64,000 bases of DNA from Agrobacterium tumefaciens. Lineage in GTDB: Bacteria; Pseudomonadota; Alphaproteobacteria; Rhizobiales; Rhizobiaceae. The position numbers and the translations under genes were made by a program. Every line of letters begins with the position of its first letter. Position 1 is the first letter of the stretch. A model generated the notes under the pieces. The model saw only the letters and a program-made list of their open reading frames with translations, searched no databases and had not been told where the DNA came from. Shown piece by piece: positions 18,582 through 28,290 of this stretch. The DNA lies in assembly GCF_000834635.1 (NCBI RefSeq), contig NZ_JXQV01000009.1:124001-188000 (forward strand), written 5' to 3'.

Positions 18582-19208
18582 ATGCGTGAGGATATTCCCC
18601 ACCAGACCATGGCCCAGCTGTTGCAACGGCTGCCACAGGAGCTGCCGGAAAAGGTTACGCTGGCCGGGCTGCTCGACAAACTCGGCGACAAGGCGATTGC
18701 CTTTGTCTTGCTGGTCTTTGCTATCCCCGCCATCATTCCAACGCCGGGCATTCCAGCAGGCATGATTTTCGGAACGGCGCTTGCCATCTTATCGCTGCAG
18801 ATCATTGTCGGCGCGAAGAGCATGAAGCTACCAGCCTTTCTCGGTCGCCTGTCAGTGTCGCGGTCCATCATAGAACTGACGGCGGAAAAAGCCGCGCCGC
18901 GTCTGGCGAAGCTGGAAAGCCTTTTGCGCCCGCGCGGCCATGTGCTGACCCGAATGCTGGGCTCGGCCGGGCTTGGCATTGTCGTCTTCATCATGGCGGT
19001 GCTGATCGCACTGCCCATCCCGTTCGGTAACGTCCTGCCGGGTCTCGCGGTTCTCGCCATCGCCCTGGGGTTGGCGCAGCGCGATGATGTGGCTGTGCTG
19101 GTAGGCCTTGTTCTCGCCGTTCTCTCCGTGCTGACAAGTGTTGCGCTGATCTATGGCGGTTGGGCGCTCATTTCGGGCTGGCTCGGCATGGGGCAACCCG
19201 CCGTCTAA
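18582..19208 (+). CDS. exoD: ExoD-family exopolysaccharide synthesis membrane protein
   Basis: A 208-residue integral membrane protein of the ExoD family. ExoD of Sinorhizobium is needed for normal exopolysaccharide and for nodule invasion and alkaline tolerance; the biochemical role is unknown. The soluble N-terminus is followed by about four hydrophobic segments (AIAFVLLVFAIPAIIPTPGI, then GLGIVVFIMAVLIALPIPFGN, in part). Conserved blocks are PTPGIPAGMIFG and PIPFGNVLPGLA. It lies between pth and ychF on the same strand, 119 bases after pth, and could be co-transcribed. Confidence 0.88.
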   Translation: MREDIPHQTMAQLLQRLPQELPEKVTLAGLLDKLGDKAIAFVLLVFAIPAIIPTPGIPAGMIFGTALAILSLQIIVGAKSMKLPAFLGRLSVSRSIIELTAEKAAPRLAKLESLLRPRGHVLTRMLGSAGLGIVVFIMAVLIALPIPFGNVLPGLAVLAIALGLAQRDDVAVLVGLVLAVLSVLTSVALIYGGWALISGWLGMGQPAV

Positions 19209-19211
19209 GCT

Positions 19212-19279
19212 GCTTTTGCGGGGAATCCTGAACGTTTGCGGCTTCAAGGCTTGACCTTGCCCTGCCCTTTCCGCAAAAG
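19212..19279. repeat. Inverted repeat upstream of ychF
   Basis: CTTTTGCGG at 19212-19220 is complementary to CCGCAAAAG at 19271-19279, with about 50 bases between. It spans most of the exoD-ychF gap. It might be a weak terminator or leader structure, but the loop is long. Confidence 0.25.
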
Positions 19280-19324
19280 GCTCGACTAACGGAATTCTCA
19301 AGAGAACAGAGGCAGGTTCAAGCC

Positions 19325-20428
19325 ATGGGCTTCAAATGCGGTATCGTCGGTCTGCCCAATGTGGGCAAATCCACACTTTTCAATGCGCTGACGAAAACAG
19401 CGGCTGCACAGGCGGCAAACTACCCGTTCTGCACAATCGAGCCCAACACGGGTGAAGTGGCCGTGCCGGACCCACGCATGCGGGTTTTGGCTGATATTGC
19501 AGGCTCCAAAGAACTCATTCCCACACGCATTTCCTTCGTGGATATTGCGGGCCTTGTGCGTGGCGCATCCAAGGGCGAAGGTCTGGGCAACAAGTTCCTT
19601 GCCAACATTCGCGAAGTCGATGCCGTGGTTCACGTTCTGCGCTGCTTCGAAGATGATGACATCACCCATGTCGAGGGCCGTATCAACCCTGTTGGTGATG
19701 CTGACACAATTGAAACCGAGCTAATGCTGGCCGATCTGGAGAGCCTTGAGCGCCGCGTCGAACAGACCCGCAAGCGCGCCTCCTCCAAGGACAAGGATTC
19801 ACTGGCGCAATTGCCCGTCATGGAAGCGGTTATCAAGCTGCTCAACGACGGCAAGCCTGCCCGTCTTTTGTTGAAGACACTGGCAGACGACGAGATCGAA
19901 GTGCTGAAGGGCCTCAACCTTCTTACATCGCACCCCGTTCTCTACGTTTGCAACGTGGCGGAAGGCGATGCTGTTGATGGCAACGAGCACACCAAGGCCG
20001 TTGCTGAAATGGCCAAGGCGCAGGGTGCCGAATGCGTCATCATCTCTGCTGCCATCGAGTCTGAAGTGGCGCAGCTGCCCGAAGAAGAATCCAAGGAATT
20101 CCTCTCGGCTCTAGGCCTTGAAGAAGCCGGTCTCGACCGCCTGATTCGCGCTGGTTACCAGCTGCTGGACCTCATCACCTACTTCACCGTAGGCCCCAAG
20201 GAAACCCGCGCCTGGACCATCGTGCGCGGTACCAAGGCACCCGGCGCTGCTGGCGTGATCCACACCGATTTCGAACGCGGCTTCATCCGCGCCTTCACCA
20301 TTGCCTATGACGATTACGTTGCCTTCAAGGGTGAAGTCGGCGCCAAGGAAGCAGGCAAGGGCCGCGATGAAGGCAAGGAATATGTGGTGCATGACGGCGA
20401 CGTCATCCACTTCCGCTTCAACACCTGA
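19325..20428 (+). CDS. ychF: YchF/OLA1-type redox-regulated ATPase
   Basis: A 367-residue P-loop protein of the Obg-related YchF family, which binds ribosomes and prefers ATP over GTP. The P-loop is [14 protein letters not shown], with switch region [22 protein letters not shown], in part. The specificity motif reads CNVAEGD instead of NKxD, explaining ATP preference. A helical insert and a C-terminal TGS domain ([17 protein letters not shown]) follow, with the usual DVIHFRFN end. The length is standard. It is followed by a GC-rich terminator. Confidence 0.97.
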   Translation: MGFKCGIVGLPNVGKSTLFNALTKTAAAQAANYPFCTIEPNTGEVAVPDPRMRVLADIAGSKELIPTRISFVDIAGLVRGASKGEGLGNKFLANIREVDAVVHVLRCFEDDDITHVEGRINPVGDADTIETELMLADLESLERRVEQTRKRASSKDKDSLAQLPVMEAVIKLLNDGKPARLLLKTLADDEIEVLKGLNLLTSHPVLYVCNVAEGDAVDGNEHTKAVAEMAKAQGAECVIISAAIESEVAQLPEEESKEFLSALGLEEAGLDRLIRAGYQLLDLITYFTVGPKETRAWTIVRGTKAPGAAGVIHTDFERGFIRAFTIAYDDYVAFKGEVGAKEAGKGRDEGKEYVVHDGDVIHFRFNT

Positions 20429-20451
20429 TTTGACCATCTATTGAAACAAAC

Positions 20452-20473
20452 GGCCCGCGCTTCGTCGCGGGCC
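20452..20473 (+). terminator. Terminator of ychF
   Basis: GGCCCGCG and CGCGGGCC enclose a six-base loop, followed by CTTTGCGTTTT. It begins 24 bases after the stop codon. Confidence 0.75.
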
Positions 20474-20584
20474 CTTTGCGTTTTGGCAACTCAAAATTCT
20501 GCATGCGTGCGCCTATTTTACCTTTACGTAAACCGCGAAGCTAGTTTACGTTCTGGTCGAAGTCAGCGAAGGAGGAGGTCGCGA

Positions 20585-21040
20585 GTGAAATATGCCTTTG
20601 AAGATTTTACGCCCGGTCGGAGTTTTCCGCTGGGGCCGAAAACAGTGACTGCAGACGAAATCATTGAATTTGCGATGGAATTCGATCCTCAGCCCATGCA
20701 CCTCTCTGAAGAGGCAGGCAAAGCCAGTATTTTGGGAGGGCTTGCGGCCTCTGGCTGGCACACATGCGGCATGTTGATGCGCATGACGGTGGATAGCTAC
20801 ATGAAGGATGCGCCCTCGCAGGCGGGGCTTGGCGTCGATTTTGTTGAATGGAAAAAACCGGTTCTGGCCGATGACACGCTGAGCGGCACATCGACCGTTG
20901 TCGAGCAGCGCGTGTCCCGTTCGCGCCCCGATATGGGCGTTATCAAATTGCGACATGAATTGCAGAACCAGCGCGGTGAGACGGTTTGCGTGGCGGAAGT
21001 GAACGCCATGCTGGCCACGACAGGGAAAGCGGCATCATGA
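20585..21040 (+). CDS. MaoC-like hot-dog dehydratase, first of a pair
   Basis: A 151-residue protein of the MaoC/R-hydratase hot-dog fold. The hydratase motif is EFDPQPMHLSEEAG, followed by GGLAASGWHTCG. The GTG at 20585 is chosen because AGGAGGAGGTC lies just upstream and the upstream frame is Arg-rich and unlike the family. Its stop overlaps the start of the next MaoC gene (ATGA). Family members hydrate enoyl-CoA or act on related acyl groups; the substrate here is unknown. Confidence 0.9.
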   Translation: MKYAFEDFTPGRSFPLGPKTVTADEIIEFAMEFDPQPMHLSEEAGKASILGGLAASGWHTCGMLMRMTVDSYMKDAPSQAGLGVDFVEWKKPVLADDTLSGTSTVVEQRVSRSRPDMGVIKLRHELQNQRGETVCVAEVNAMLATTGKAAS

Positions 21041-21504
21041 AATTTATCGAGCTTTACCCGACGGATGTGAAACTTGAACTCGGTACGGTCCATTTTTCCG
21101 CCGAATCCATCATTCGCTATGCGACGAAATTCGATCCGCAGCCTTTCCATCTTGACGCTAACGCGGCAAAGAACTCGGTCTTCGACGGTCTCTGCGCATC
21201 CGGTTGGCAAACCAGCGCATCATGGATGAAGTGTTTTCTGGCCTATTGGGGCAAAGAGGTCAGGCGCCTGACCTCGGAAGGTATCGAACCGCCCAAGCTT
21301 GGCCCCTCCCCGGGCTTTCGCAATCTCAAATGGCTGCGCCCCGTCTATGCCGGGGACGACGTGACCTATTTCGCAACGATGATAGCGTCACGCCCGCTGG
21401 CATCCCGGCCCGGCATACTTTTGAACACGACCCTCAACGAAGGCGTTAACCAGCACGGTGAGACGGTTGTGACCTTCGAGAGCAATGTTCTGGAATTCGA
21501 ATAG
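21037..21504 (+). CDS. MaoC-like hot-dog dehydratase, second of a pair
   Basis: A 155-residue paralogue of the preceding gene, translationally coupled to it by a four-base ATGA overlap. Motifs are KFDPQPFHLDANAA, DGLCASGWQTSASWM and the strand FRNLKWLRPVYAGD. The pair may form a heterodimer, as many hot-dog enzymes need two domains for one active site. It ends against a GC-rich hairpin and faces apt convergently. Confidence 0.9.
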   Translation: MKFIELYPTDVKLELGTVHFSAESIIRYATKFDPQPFHLDANAAKNSVFDGLCASGWQTSASWMKCFLAYWGKEVRRLTSEGIEPPKLGPSPGFRNLKWLRPVYAGDDVTYFATMIASRPLASRPGILLNTTLNEGVNQHGETVVTFESNVLEFE

Positions 21505-21528
21505 GGCGACGCAATCCCGGCGTCGCCC
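21504..21528. terminator. Hairpin between the MaoC pair and apt
   Basis: GGGCGACG and CGTCGCCC flank a nine-base loop starting at the last base of the MaoC stop codon. The T run is short, so termination strength is uncertain. Confidence 0.5.
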
Positions 21529-21551
21529 TTGCCGTTCAAGGGCGATCCGGG

Positions 21552-22094
21552 TCAGTGACCGGAAAATTCCACCAGCGTCCGCACGTCGACACCGAGATCC
21601 TCGAGCTTTTTACGACCGCCGAGATCCGGCAGGTCGATGACGAAGCAGGCGGATACGATCTCGGCACCCATCTGACGCAGAAGCTTGACCGCACCTTCAG
21701 CCGTGCCACCGGTCGCGATCAGATCATCCACCAGAATAACCTTCTCGCCGGGTTGTACGGCGTCCACATGCATCTCCATCTCATCGACGCCATATTCCAG
21801 GCTATAGGCCACTCGCACCGTGGTGTGCGGAAGCTTGCCCTTCTTGCGGATGGGCACGAAGCCAGCGGACAGTTGATGCGCTACGGCACCGCCCAGAATG
21901 AAGCCACGTGCTTCCATACCAGCGATCTTGTCGATCTTCATTCCAGCATAGGGCTGCACCAACTCGTCGACAGCACGGCGAAATGCACGCGGATTGCCGA
22001 GCAGCGTGGTGATGTCACGAAAGATGATACCGGGCTTGGGATAGTCGTTGATGGAACGAATGGCAGCAGCAAGTTCCGAGGCAATAGCGGTCAT
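21552..22094 (-). CDS. apt: Adenine phosphoribosyltransferase
   Basis: A 180-residue purine salvage enzyme converting adenine and PRPP to [28 protein letters not shown] and the PRPP-binding loop [17 protein letters not shown] are diagnostic. The ATG at 22094 ([22 protein letters not shown], in part) matches the family N-terminus; the open frame to 22163 does not. It lies downstream of petC on the same strand but beyond that operon's terminator, so it is probably transcribed separately. Confidence 0.95.
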   Translation of the reverse strand: MTAIASELAAAIRSINDYPKPGIIFRDITTLLGNPRAFRRAVDELVQPYAGMKIDKIAGMEARGFILGGAVAHQLSAGFVPIRKKGKLPHTTVRVAYSLEYGVDEMEMHVDAVQPGEKVILVDDLIATGGTAEGAVKLLRQMGAEIVSACFVIDLPDLGGRKKLEDLGVDVRTLVEFSGH

Positions 22095-22231
22095 GAAAAT
22101 TCCGATGGTTTCAGGAGGGGTCGAATGTCCTTCGACTTTACCCATTCGGACGCGGCAGACCAATAGACAACAACCGAAAATTCATCGTTGTGACCACGGG
22201 TTTAACAGCTTCTGATATCCCACAAAGAAAA

Positions 22232-22260
22232 AAGCCCTCCCGGTCTAACCGAGAGGGCTT
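22232..22260 (-). terminator. Terminator of the petABC operon
   Basis: AAGCCCTC and GAGGGCTT form a stem extended inward by CGGT/ACCG; on the minus strand it runs into TTTTTTC. It lies 24 bases past the petC stop. Confidence 0.88.
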
Positions 22261-22283
22261 CCAACTCATCAATGCCGAAACGA

Positions 22284-23168
22284 TCAGTGCTCTGTTCTGG
22301 AATAGACCGACTTCTTGGTCAGGTAGATCAGTGCGGTGAAGATCAGCAGGAAGATGATGACCATGAAACCGGTGCGCTTGCGCTCTTCCAGATGCGGCTC
22401 TGCAGCCCACATCAGAAACGCGGAAATGTCCTGTGAATACTGGTCCAGCGTCTGCGGTGTGCCATCGTCATATGTCACCTGATCATTGCTGATCGGCGGC
22501 GCCATCTTCAGCGCAATCGCGCTGTTGAAGTATGGATTGAAGTGCGTGCCTTCGGCAACTTCAATACCGGCTGGCGCTTCCTGATATCCGGTCAGCAGAG
22601 CATGGATATAATCCGGTCCGCCTTCCTGGTATCCACCGACAACGGGGATCATGTCGATCAGGAACTGCGGAAAGCCACGCTCGATACCGCGCGCCTTGGC
22701 AAGCAGCGACATATCCGGAGGTGCTGCGCCGCCGTTGGATGCCGCAGCCGCTTCCTTGTTCGGGTAAGGCGACGGGAAGTGGTCGGATGGAACGGCCTTG
22801 CGGGTGAACATTTCACCATCGGCGTTCGGGCCATCCTGCACTTCATATTCGGCTGCGAAGGCTTTGACCTGTTCGTCCGAATAACCAAGATCCTCCAACG
22901 TGCGGAAGGATACGAGGCTCATGGAATGGCAGGCGGAACAGACTTCCTTGTAGATCTTCAATCCACGCTGAAGCTGTGCCTTGTCATACTTTCCGAATGG
23001 ACCGGCGAAAGACCATTTTTCTTCATGCGGCTTGAGGATGGGGAAGTGCCCACCCGCAATCGCATGCTCGGTCTGCGCCTTCAGGTCGTGGCCCTCTTCT
23101 GCAGAAACCGCAGAACCGAAGCCACCCATGAGAGCGATAAGCGCGATGCTCGTTACAAGCTTTTTCAT
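22284..23168 (-). CDS. petC: Cytochrome c1 of the bc1 complex
   Basis: A 294-residue subunit of ubiquinol-cytochrome c reductase. It has a Sec signal peptide (MKKLVTSIALIALMGG, then AVSAEEG). The covalent haem motif is CSACH. The C-terminal anchor is FMVIIFLLIFTALIYLT, followed by a basic end, placing the haem domain in the periplasm. The methionine-ligand region appears as ALKMAPPISNDQVTY. It is the third gene of petA-petB-petC, 22 bases after petB. Unlike the fused fbcH of Bradyrhizobium, cytochromes b and c1 are separate here. Confidence 0.96.
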   Translation of the reverse strand: MKKLVTSIALIALMGGFGSAVSAEEGHDLKAQTEHAIAGGHFPILKPHEEKWSFAGPFGKYDKAQLQRGLKIYKEVCSACHSMSLVSFRTLEDLGYSDEQVKAFAAEYEVQDGPNADGEMFTRKAVPSDHFPSPYPNKEAAAASNGGAAPPDMSLLAKARGIERGFPQFLIDMIPVVGGYQEGGPDYIHALLTGYQEAPAGIEVAEGTHFNPYFNSAIALKMAPPISNDQVTYDDGTPQTLDQYSQDISAFLMWAAEPHLEERKRTGFMVIIFLLIFTALIYLTKKSVYSRTEH

Positions 23169-23190
23169 TGTAATCGTCCTTCTTTCGCGC

Positions 23191-24474
23191 TCATATCTTG
23201 ACAGCAGCAGCAGGCGCCGCGGCAGTCTTGCCGTTCTTTTCCAGAACAGCCTCAGTGATGGAATTCGGGATGCGCCTTGGCGTCTCGAACAGGCCGAGAA
23301 GCGGCATGATGACCATGAAGAAGCCGAAGTAGTAGAGCGTTCCGATCTGCGAAAGCGTCACGTAGGTGCCTTCTGCAGGGCGCGAGCCGAGCCAGCCGAG
23401 CATGATGGAGTTCACCACGAAGACCCAGAAGAACATCTTGTACCATGGGCGGTAGACAGCCGAGCGAACCTTGGATGTATCCAGCCATGGCAGGAAGAAA
23501 AGAACCACGATCGCACCAAACATCACCAGAACGCCACCGAGCTTGGAATCGATCGGGCCGACATTGAAGGTAATGGCGCGCAGCATGGCGTAGAATGGCA
23601 GGAAGTACCATTCCGGCACGATATGCGCAGGTGTCTTCAGCGCATCAGCCATGATGTAGTTATCAGCGTGGCCGAGGAAGTTTGGCATGTAGAAGACGAA
23701 ATATGCGTAGACGAGCAGGAACACGGAAATGCCCAGCGCATCCTTCAGCGTAGCGTAAGGCGTAAACGGAACGGTGTCCGTCTTCGTCTTGACTTCAACG
23801 CCTGTCGGGTTGGTCTGGCCTGTCACGTGCAGCGCCCAGATGTGAAGGATAACCACACCGACGATCATGAAAGGCAAGAGGTAGTGAAGCGCGAAGAAGC
23901 GGTTCAGCGTTGGCTGGTCAACGGCAAAGCCACCGAGCAGGAACTGCTGGATCCACTCACCCACGCCCGGAAACGCGGTGAAGAAGCCGGTGATAACCGT
24001 TGCACCCCAGAAGGACATCTGACCCCAGGGCAGAACATAGCCCATGAAGCCGGTCGCCATCATCAGAAGGAAGATGATGCAGCCAAGAATCCAGAGGATT
24101 TCACGCGGCGCCTTGTAGGAGCCGTAGTAAAGGCCACGGGCAATGTGAAGATAGACCGCGATGAAGAAGAAGGAAGCACCGTTGGCGTGCATGTAGCGCA
24201 ACAGCCAGCCGTGGTTCACGTCACGCATGATCTTTTCAACGGAATTGAAAGCGACCGTCGTTTCTGCGGCATAATGCATGGCCAGCACGACGCCGGTCAG
24301 GATCTGCACGATCAGCATGACGGCGAGCATGGCGCCGAATGTGTAGGCGTAATTGAGGTTACGCGGAACCGGATAGGCTATGAAACTATCATAGACCATA
24401 CGTGGTAGCGGCAGGCGCGAATCGACCCATCTTTCGATACCGGTCGAGGGCTGATAACTGGAATGACCACTCAT
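23191..24474 (-). CDS. petB: Cytochrome b of the bc1 complex
   Basis: A 427-residue, eight-helix membrane subunit carrying two b haems and the quinol and quinone sites. Blocks seen are the N-terminal [61 protein letters not shown] and the Qo-site motif [15 protein letters not shown]. The His ligand pairs in helices B and D are present ([30 protein letters not shown]). Length is standard for alphaproteobacteria. It lies 12 bases after petA and 22 before petC. Confidence 0.97.
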   Translation of the reverse strand: MSGHSSYQPSTGIERWVDSRLPLPRMVYDSFIAYPVPRNLNYAYTFGAMLAVMLIVQILTGVVLAMHYAAETTVAFNSVEKIMRDVNHGWLLRYMHANGASFFFIAVYLHIARGLYYGSYKAPREILWILGCIIFLLMMATGFMGYVLPWGQMSFWGATVITGFFTAFPGVGEWIQQFLLGGFAVDQPTLNRFFALHYLLPFMIVGVVILHIWALHVTGQTNPTGVEVKTKTDTVPFTPYATLKDALGISVFLLVYAYFVFYMPNFLGHADNYIMADALKTPAHIVPEWYFLPFYAMLRAITFNVGPIDSKLGGVLVMFGAIVVLFFLPWLDTSKVRSAVYRPWYKMFFWVFVVNSIMLGWLGSRPAEGTYVTLSQIGTLYYFGFFMVIMPLLGLFETPRRIPNSITEAVLEKNGKTAAAPAAAVKI

Positions 24475-24486
24475 TTAAATGTCCCC

Positions 24487-25065
24487 TTATCCGATCTTGA
24501 TCACGGTATCGGATGTAAATGCGAAGGTCGGAATGTGCAGGTTTTCCGGCGCCGGACCTTTGCGAATGCGGCCCGCCGTATCGTAGTGCGAGCCATGGCA
24601 GGGACAGAACCACCCGCCAAAATCACCGGCCTGACCCAGCGGAACACAGCCCAGATGCGTGCAGGAACCGACCATGACGATCCAGTTTTCCTTGCCGGCA
24701 CCGGCGGAACGATCCACATCGGTCGCCTGCGCTGCGGCGTCGAGGTTGGCGTTGCGCGCAACCGGATCTTTCAGCTCTGCCAGCTGGACGGCGTTTGCTT
24801 CTTCGATCTCTTTCGGCGTGCGGTTACGAATGAAGATCGGCTTGCCGCGCCATTTGACAGTCAACGACATGCCCGGCTCGACGCTCGCCACATTCACTTC
24901 GATAGATGCAAGCGCCAGGGTGGACGCATCTGGGCGCATCTGGTCGATAAATGGCCAGACAGCAGCGCCAACGCCGACAGCGCCCGCCATGCCCGTTACC
25001 AAATAGAGAAAATCGCGACGGGTGGGTTCACCCGCAGCGTCATGATCATTTACGTGCTCACTCAC
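24487..25065 (-). CDS. petA: Rieske iron-sulfur protein of the bc1 complex
   Basis: A 192-residue subunit passing electrons from quinol to cytochrome c1. The N-terminus has a twin-arginine export signal and anchor ([20 protein letters not shown]). The 2Fe-2S ligands are Cys135 and His137 in CTHLGC and Cys154 and His157 in CPCHGSH, with Cys140 and Cys156 for the disulfide. The GTG at 25065 gives the family-typical start [19 protein letters not shown] 12-codon ORF with a strong ribosome site ends two bases before this GTG, suggesting translational coupling. Confidence 0.95.
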   Translation of the reverse strand: MSEHVNDHDAAGEPTRRDFLYLVTGMAGAVGVGAAVWPFIDQMRPDASTLALASIEVNVASVEPGMSLTVKWRGKPIFIRNRTPKEIEEANAVQLAELKDPVARNANLDAAAQATDVDRSAGAGKENWIVMVGSCTHLGCVPLGQAGDFGGWFCPCHGSHYDTAGRIRKGPAPENLHIPTFAFTSDTVIKIG

Positions 25066-25370
25066 CGCTACACCATCCTCTGCGCTGATTTCGTTGAAAG
25101 TCGCATGAGTCCTCCAGCTCTGTTTTGATCCAGGACAAACTCGATCCCCCGCGCCCTGGTTCGTGCGCGACAATAAATCGCGCCTATTCTGCTTGATCGC
25201 AAAATATCGCCGACCTTGGCAAGAGCAAAGCACATAAAGCTGCCGTAATTCTACGTTCCGCCCCATTTTTTTCACCCTTTTCCGCCGTGGCTGTCCATCC
25301 TGCAACATTGTGCGGAGATAAGGCCCATGCTAATCAGAATCAGGGAGAGCCGACACACGAGGTTTTTGAA
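25066..25370. other. Divergent control region between petA and an EEP-family gene
   Basis: A 305-base gap. On the minus strand a candidate promoter for petABC has TTGCTC (25223-25228) and TATTTT (25201-25206) with a 16-base spacer. A hairpin GCGCGA/TCGCGC lies at 25165-25183 inside the expected leader, and a short ORF follows at 25068-25106. No recognised regulator site was seen. Confidence 0.45.
25068..25106 (-). CDS. Twelve-codon ORF abutting petA
   Basis: ATG at 25106 preceded by CTGGAGGACTC, a better Shine-Dalgarno than petA's own. It encodes [12 protein letters not shown] and stops two bases before the petA GTG. This looks like a leader that loads ribosomes for petA. It could also be chance; expression is not shown by sequence. 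Confidence 0.4.
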   Translation of the reverse strand: MRLSTKSAQRMV

Positions 25371-26306
25371 TTGAAATCGAGGCTCACTTGCGTCACCGCC
25401 TGCGCGCTTGTTCTTGCGCTGGGCGTGATAAGTATCCGTTATATCGTTGATTTCTGGCTCCTGGGCTTCGTCAACAGCTTCCAGCTTCACATCGCGATCT
25501 TCACGGCACTTTTTGCTGCACTTTGCCTTGTCGTGCTGCGGTCCCGCGTCTTTGTCATTCTGCTTGTCTGGGCGCTCACGCTCAGCGCACACGCGGCTTA
25601 CATGCACACGGAATTCGTCACAGAGGCCTTCGCTCCTGACGGTTCGAAACCCTTCCGCCTGCTTTCCTTCAACGTGTTGATGGACAACAGCGCGAACGCC
25701 GAATCAATCGCCGACACGATCCTCGCCTCAAACGCGGATGCCGTATACGTGTTGGAAGCAGCGGCGTTGACAGACGTCCTGCCGCGCCTTCAACAGACCT
25801 ATCCCTACCGCCTCGGTTGTGGCGAAGGCACGCAATCCTGCGATCTTCTGATGCTCTCGAAACGCCCGCTGGAAAATGCCCGCGTGAGATCGTCCAGCTA
25901 TATCAGCCGCGACCGGTTTGCGACGGCGATGGTCGATATCGATGGCATCAAGCTCACGCTCGCGGCAGCGCATCTGGCAAAGCCGTATTTCGATCAGTAT
26001 CATCGAAATGAGCTGGGCCGCATCCGCGCCAGGCTGACTGCCGTGAAAGGCCCGCTCATTCTCGCCGGTGATTTCAACTCGGCCAGCATTGCCCCTGACA
26101 TGCAGGAATTTCTTCTGACGACCGATCTGAAAAAAGCGCCGTGGGAGCCTGCCACATGGCCAATTTCGGCGGGCGATTTCGGCATCGCCATCGACCACAT
26201 CTTCGCACGAAAACCGGCAACCCTGATGAAGCTCGAACGCCTAGCTAACAATCATGGCTCCAACCATTACGGGCTGGTTGCCGATTTCGCGATAGCAGCG
26301 CCCTAA
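25371..26306 (+). CDS. Endonuclease/exonuclease/phosphatase-fold membrane protein
   Basis: A protein of about 311 residues. The N-terminal third has three hydrophobic segments (residues about 5-90, ending ALTLSAHAAYMHTEF). The C-terminal domain is of the EEP (DNase I-like) superfamily: FRLLSFNVLMDNS with the metal-region Asn, DAVYVLEAA, LILAGDFNSA with the catalytic Asp-x-Asn, IDHIFAR, and SNHYGLVADFAI with the terminal His. Catalytic residues look intact, so it may act as a periplasm-facing phosphodiesterase or lipid-related hydrolase. The start is uncertain; TTG at 25371 has GAGG upstream. It overlaps the convergent ABC gene by four bases. Confidence 0.85.
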   Translation: MKSRLTCVTACALVLALGVISIRYIVDFWLLGFVNSFQLHIAIFTALFAALCLVVLRSRVFVILLVWALTLSAHAAYMHTEFVTEAFAPDGSKPFRLLSFNVLMDNSANAESIADTILASNADAVYVLEAAALTDVLPRLQQTYPYRLGCGEGTQSCDLLMLSKRPLENARVRSSSYISRDRFATAMVDIDGIKLTLAAAHLAKPYFDQYHRNELGRIRARLTAVKGPLILAGDFNSASIAPDMQEFLLTTDLKKAPWEPATWPISAGDFGIAIDHIFARKPATLMKLERLANNHGSNHYGLVADFAIAAP

Positions 26307-28180
26307 AGCTTTTCCGGCACCGTTGCGTCAGCTGGCAGAAAGCCGCCGGACTGGCGCGCCCATAGCTCGGAATAAAGACCGCCACTGCCCACAAGCTCGT
26401 TATGCGTGCCCTGCTCCACGATCCGTCCAGCATCCATGATGATCAGGCGATCCAGTGCGGCAATCGTGGACAGGCGGTGGGCGATGGCAAGCACCGTCTT
26501 GCCGCGCATCAATTCATCCAAATTGCTCTGAATAGCAGCCTCGACCTCCGAATCCAGCGCCGATGTCGCCTCATCCAGCACAAGGATCGGCGCGTCTTTC
26601 AGCATCACGCGGGCAATGGCGATACGCTGGCGCTGGCCGCCTGAAAGTTTCACACCACGCTCACCCACATGAGCGTCCAGCCCTTTACGCCCGCGCTGAT
26701 CCTCCAGCCGCTCTATGAAATCATCGGCCTTGGCGCGCCGGATGGCCGCAAGCAGTTGCTCTTCGGTGGCATCCATGCGCCCGAACATGATGTTATCGCG
26801 GATGGAGCGGTGCAGCAGCGATGTATCCTGCGTGACCATGCCTATATGTGCTCGCAGCGTTTCCTGGCTCACCTTGGCAATATCCTGCCCGTCGATGAGG
26901 ATGCGACCCTGCTCTACATCGTAGAAGCGCAGCAGCAGATTGACGAGCGTGGACTTGCCAGCACCCGACCGGCCCACAATGCCGACCTTCTCACCCGGCT
27001 GAACATCGAGGCTCAAATGATCGATCACGCCCTTAGCGCGACCATAATGGAAACTGACATCCTCATAACGAATGCCGGGCTTAGAGACGACAAGCGCCGG
27101 GGCTGCGGGCGCATCAACCAGACTGATAGGCTGGGAAATCAGTTCCGCAGCATTCTGGACCGTGCCGAAATTGCGCATGATGCCGTTGAACTGCGTCATC
27201 AATCTGCCCAGCAGAAAATTCAGCCGCAGGACAAGTGCGAGCGTGAAGGCGACAGCACCGGAGCTGATCTTGCCGGATAGCCAGAGATCGATGCAAAGCG
27301 CCGCCATCGATGTAATCATGATGCCGGACAGCAAGGCCATGGAGGCCCGCACGCCGGTGATGAAGCGGGTGAACATCATGGTCTTGTTCTGGAACGTATC
27401 GAAACCATCGCGCATATAGCGATCATTGGCATCGTCACGCCCGAAAAGACGCAGCGTCTGGATGTTGCTATAGGCATCCACCATGCGGCCTGACAGCATT
27501 GAGGCCGCTTCGGCGGTTTCCTTGGAATGCAGCCGGATACGTGGCACGAAATAGCGCGCCAGAAGCGAGAATATTCCCACCCAGAGCACGACGACAACAG
27601 CCAGCCGCCAATCCAGCCCGCCGATCAGAAACAGCATCGACACAGAATAGATGCCGACAAACCAAACGCTTTCCATCAGCGACGTGACGAGATCACCCGC
27701 CGCCTGCCCGCCAGACCAAACCTTGGTGACGATGCGGCCGGAAAAATCATTCTGAAAAAACGTCAGCGATTGCCGGGCAACATGCCTGTAGGATTGCCAG
27801 CGCACCAGATTATAGAAGCCGGGCGTAATGATCTGTTGATCCACGAGCGCCGTCAGCATGGTCACGACGAAGCGGACAACGGCAATCAGCACCAGCATGC
27901 CCATCAGTTCATAGCCATGGCTGGCAATCAGCCCGGCCCAGCCCGCCCCCGGCTGGATGCCAGAGAGAATATCCACCAACCGCCCAACGAACCAAAACAA
28001 GGCCGCCTCGATGGCCGCCGTCATGCCGCCCAGAACGAGCATGGCAAAAAACGGGGCCTTGGCTTGTCGCAGATAGAACCAGATGAATGGCAGCGTATCC
28101 TGCGGCGGCCGCAGATCATCCTTGCGATCGAAGGGTTTGATCCAGTTCTCGAAAAAGCGGAAAATGCGGGTAATGACCAT
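26303..28180 (-). CDS. ABC exporter half-transporter (permease fused to ATPase), second of a tandem pair
   Basis: A 625-residue type IV exporter. The N-terminal six-helix domain runs to about residue 335. The ATPase domain has Walker A GRSGAGKSTL, a Q-loop in VTQDTSLLH, signature LSGGQRQRIAIAR, Walker B ILVLDEATSALD and the switch His in IAHRLS. It is a close paralogue of the gene upstream at 28416; such pairs may form heterodimers or separate homodimers. The substrate is not evident; the family includes multidrug and lipid exporters. Confidence 0.92.
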   Translation of the reverse strand: MVITRIFRFFENWIKPFDRKDDLRPPQDTLPFIWFYLRQAKAPFFAMLVLGGMTAAIEAALFWFVGRLVDILSGIQPGAGWAGLIASHGYELMGMLVLIAVVRFVVTMLTALVDQQIITPGFYNLVRWQSYRHVARQSLTFFQNDFSGRIVTKVWSGGQAAGDLVTSLMESVWFVGIYSVSMLFLIGGLDWRLAVVVVLWVGIFSLLARYFVPRIRLHSKETAEAASMLSGRMVDAYSNIQTLRLFGRDDANDRYMRDGFDTFQNKTMMFTRFITGVRASMALLSGIMITSMAALCIDLWLSGKISSGAVAFTLALVLRLNFLLGRLMTQFNGIMRNFGTVQNAAELISQPISLVDAPAAPALVVSKPGIRYEDVSFHYGRAKGVIDHLSLDVQPGEKVGIVGRSGAGKSTLVNLLLRFYDVEQGRILIDGQDIAKVSQETLRAHIGMVTQDTSLLHRSIRDNIMFGRMDATEEQLLAAIRRAKADDFIERLEDQRGRKGLDAHVGERGVKLSGGQRQRIAIARVMLKDAPILVLDEATSALDSEVEAAIQSNLDELMRGKTVLAIAHRLSTIAALDRLIIMDAGRIVEQGTHNELVGSGGLYSELWARQSGGFLPADATVPEKL

Positions 28181-28290
28181 GATCTGGATATAGGCGGAAT
28201 CGCGGAACGGGCAAAGCGCAAGGCGGATTATATTTTTGTAATGGGCAGGTTGGACCGGCTGATGTAAATCTCTGTAGCAGCAATTACCGC

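Noticed and set aside
22981..24408. A 475-codon plus-strand frame over petC and petB
   Set aside because: Shadow of the cytochrome genes; the product is a string of charged residues with no family match.
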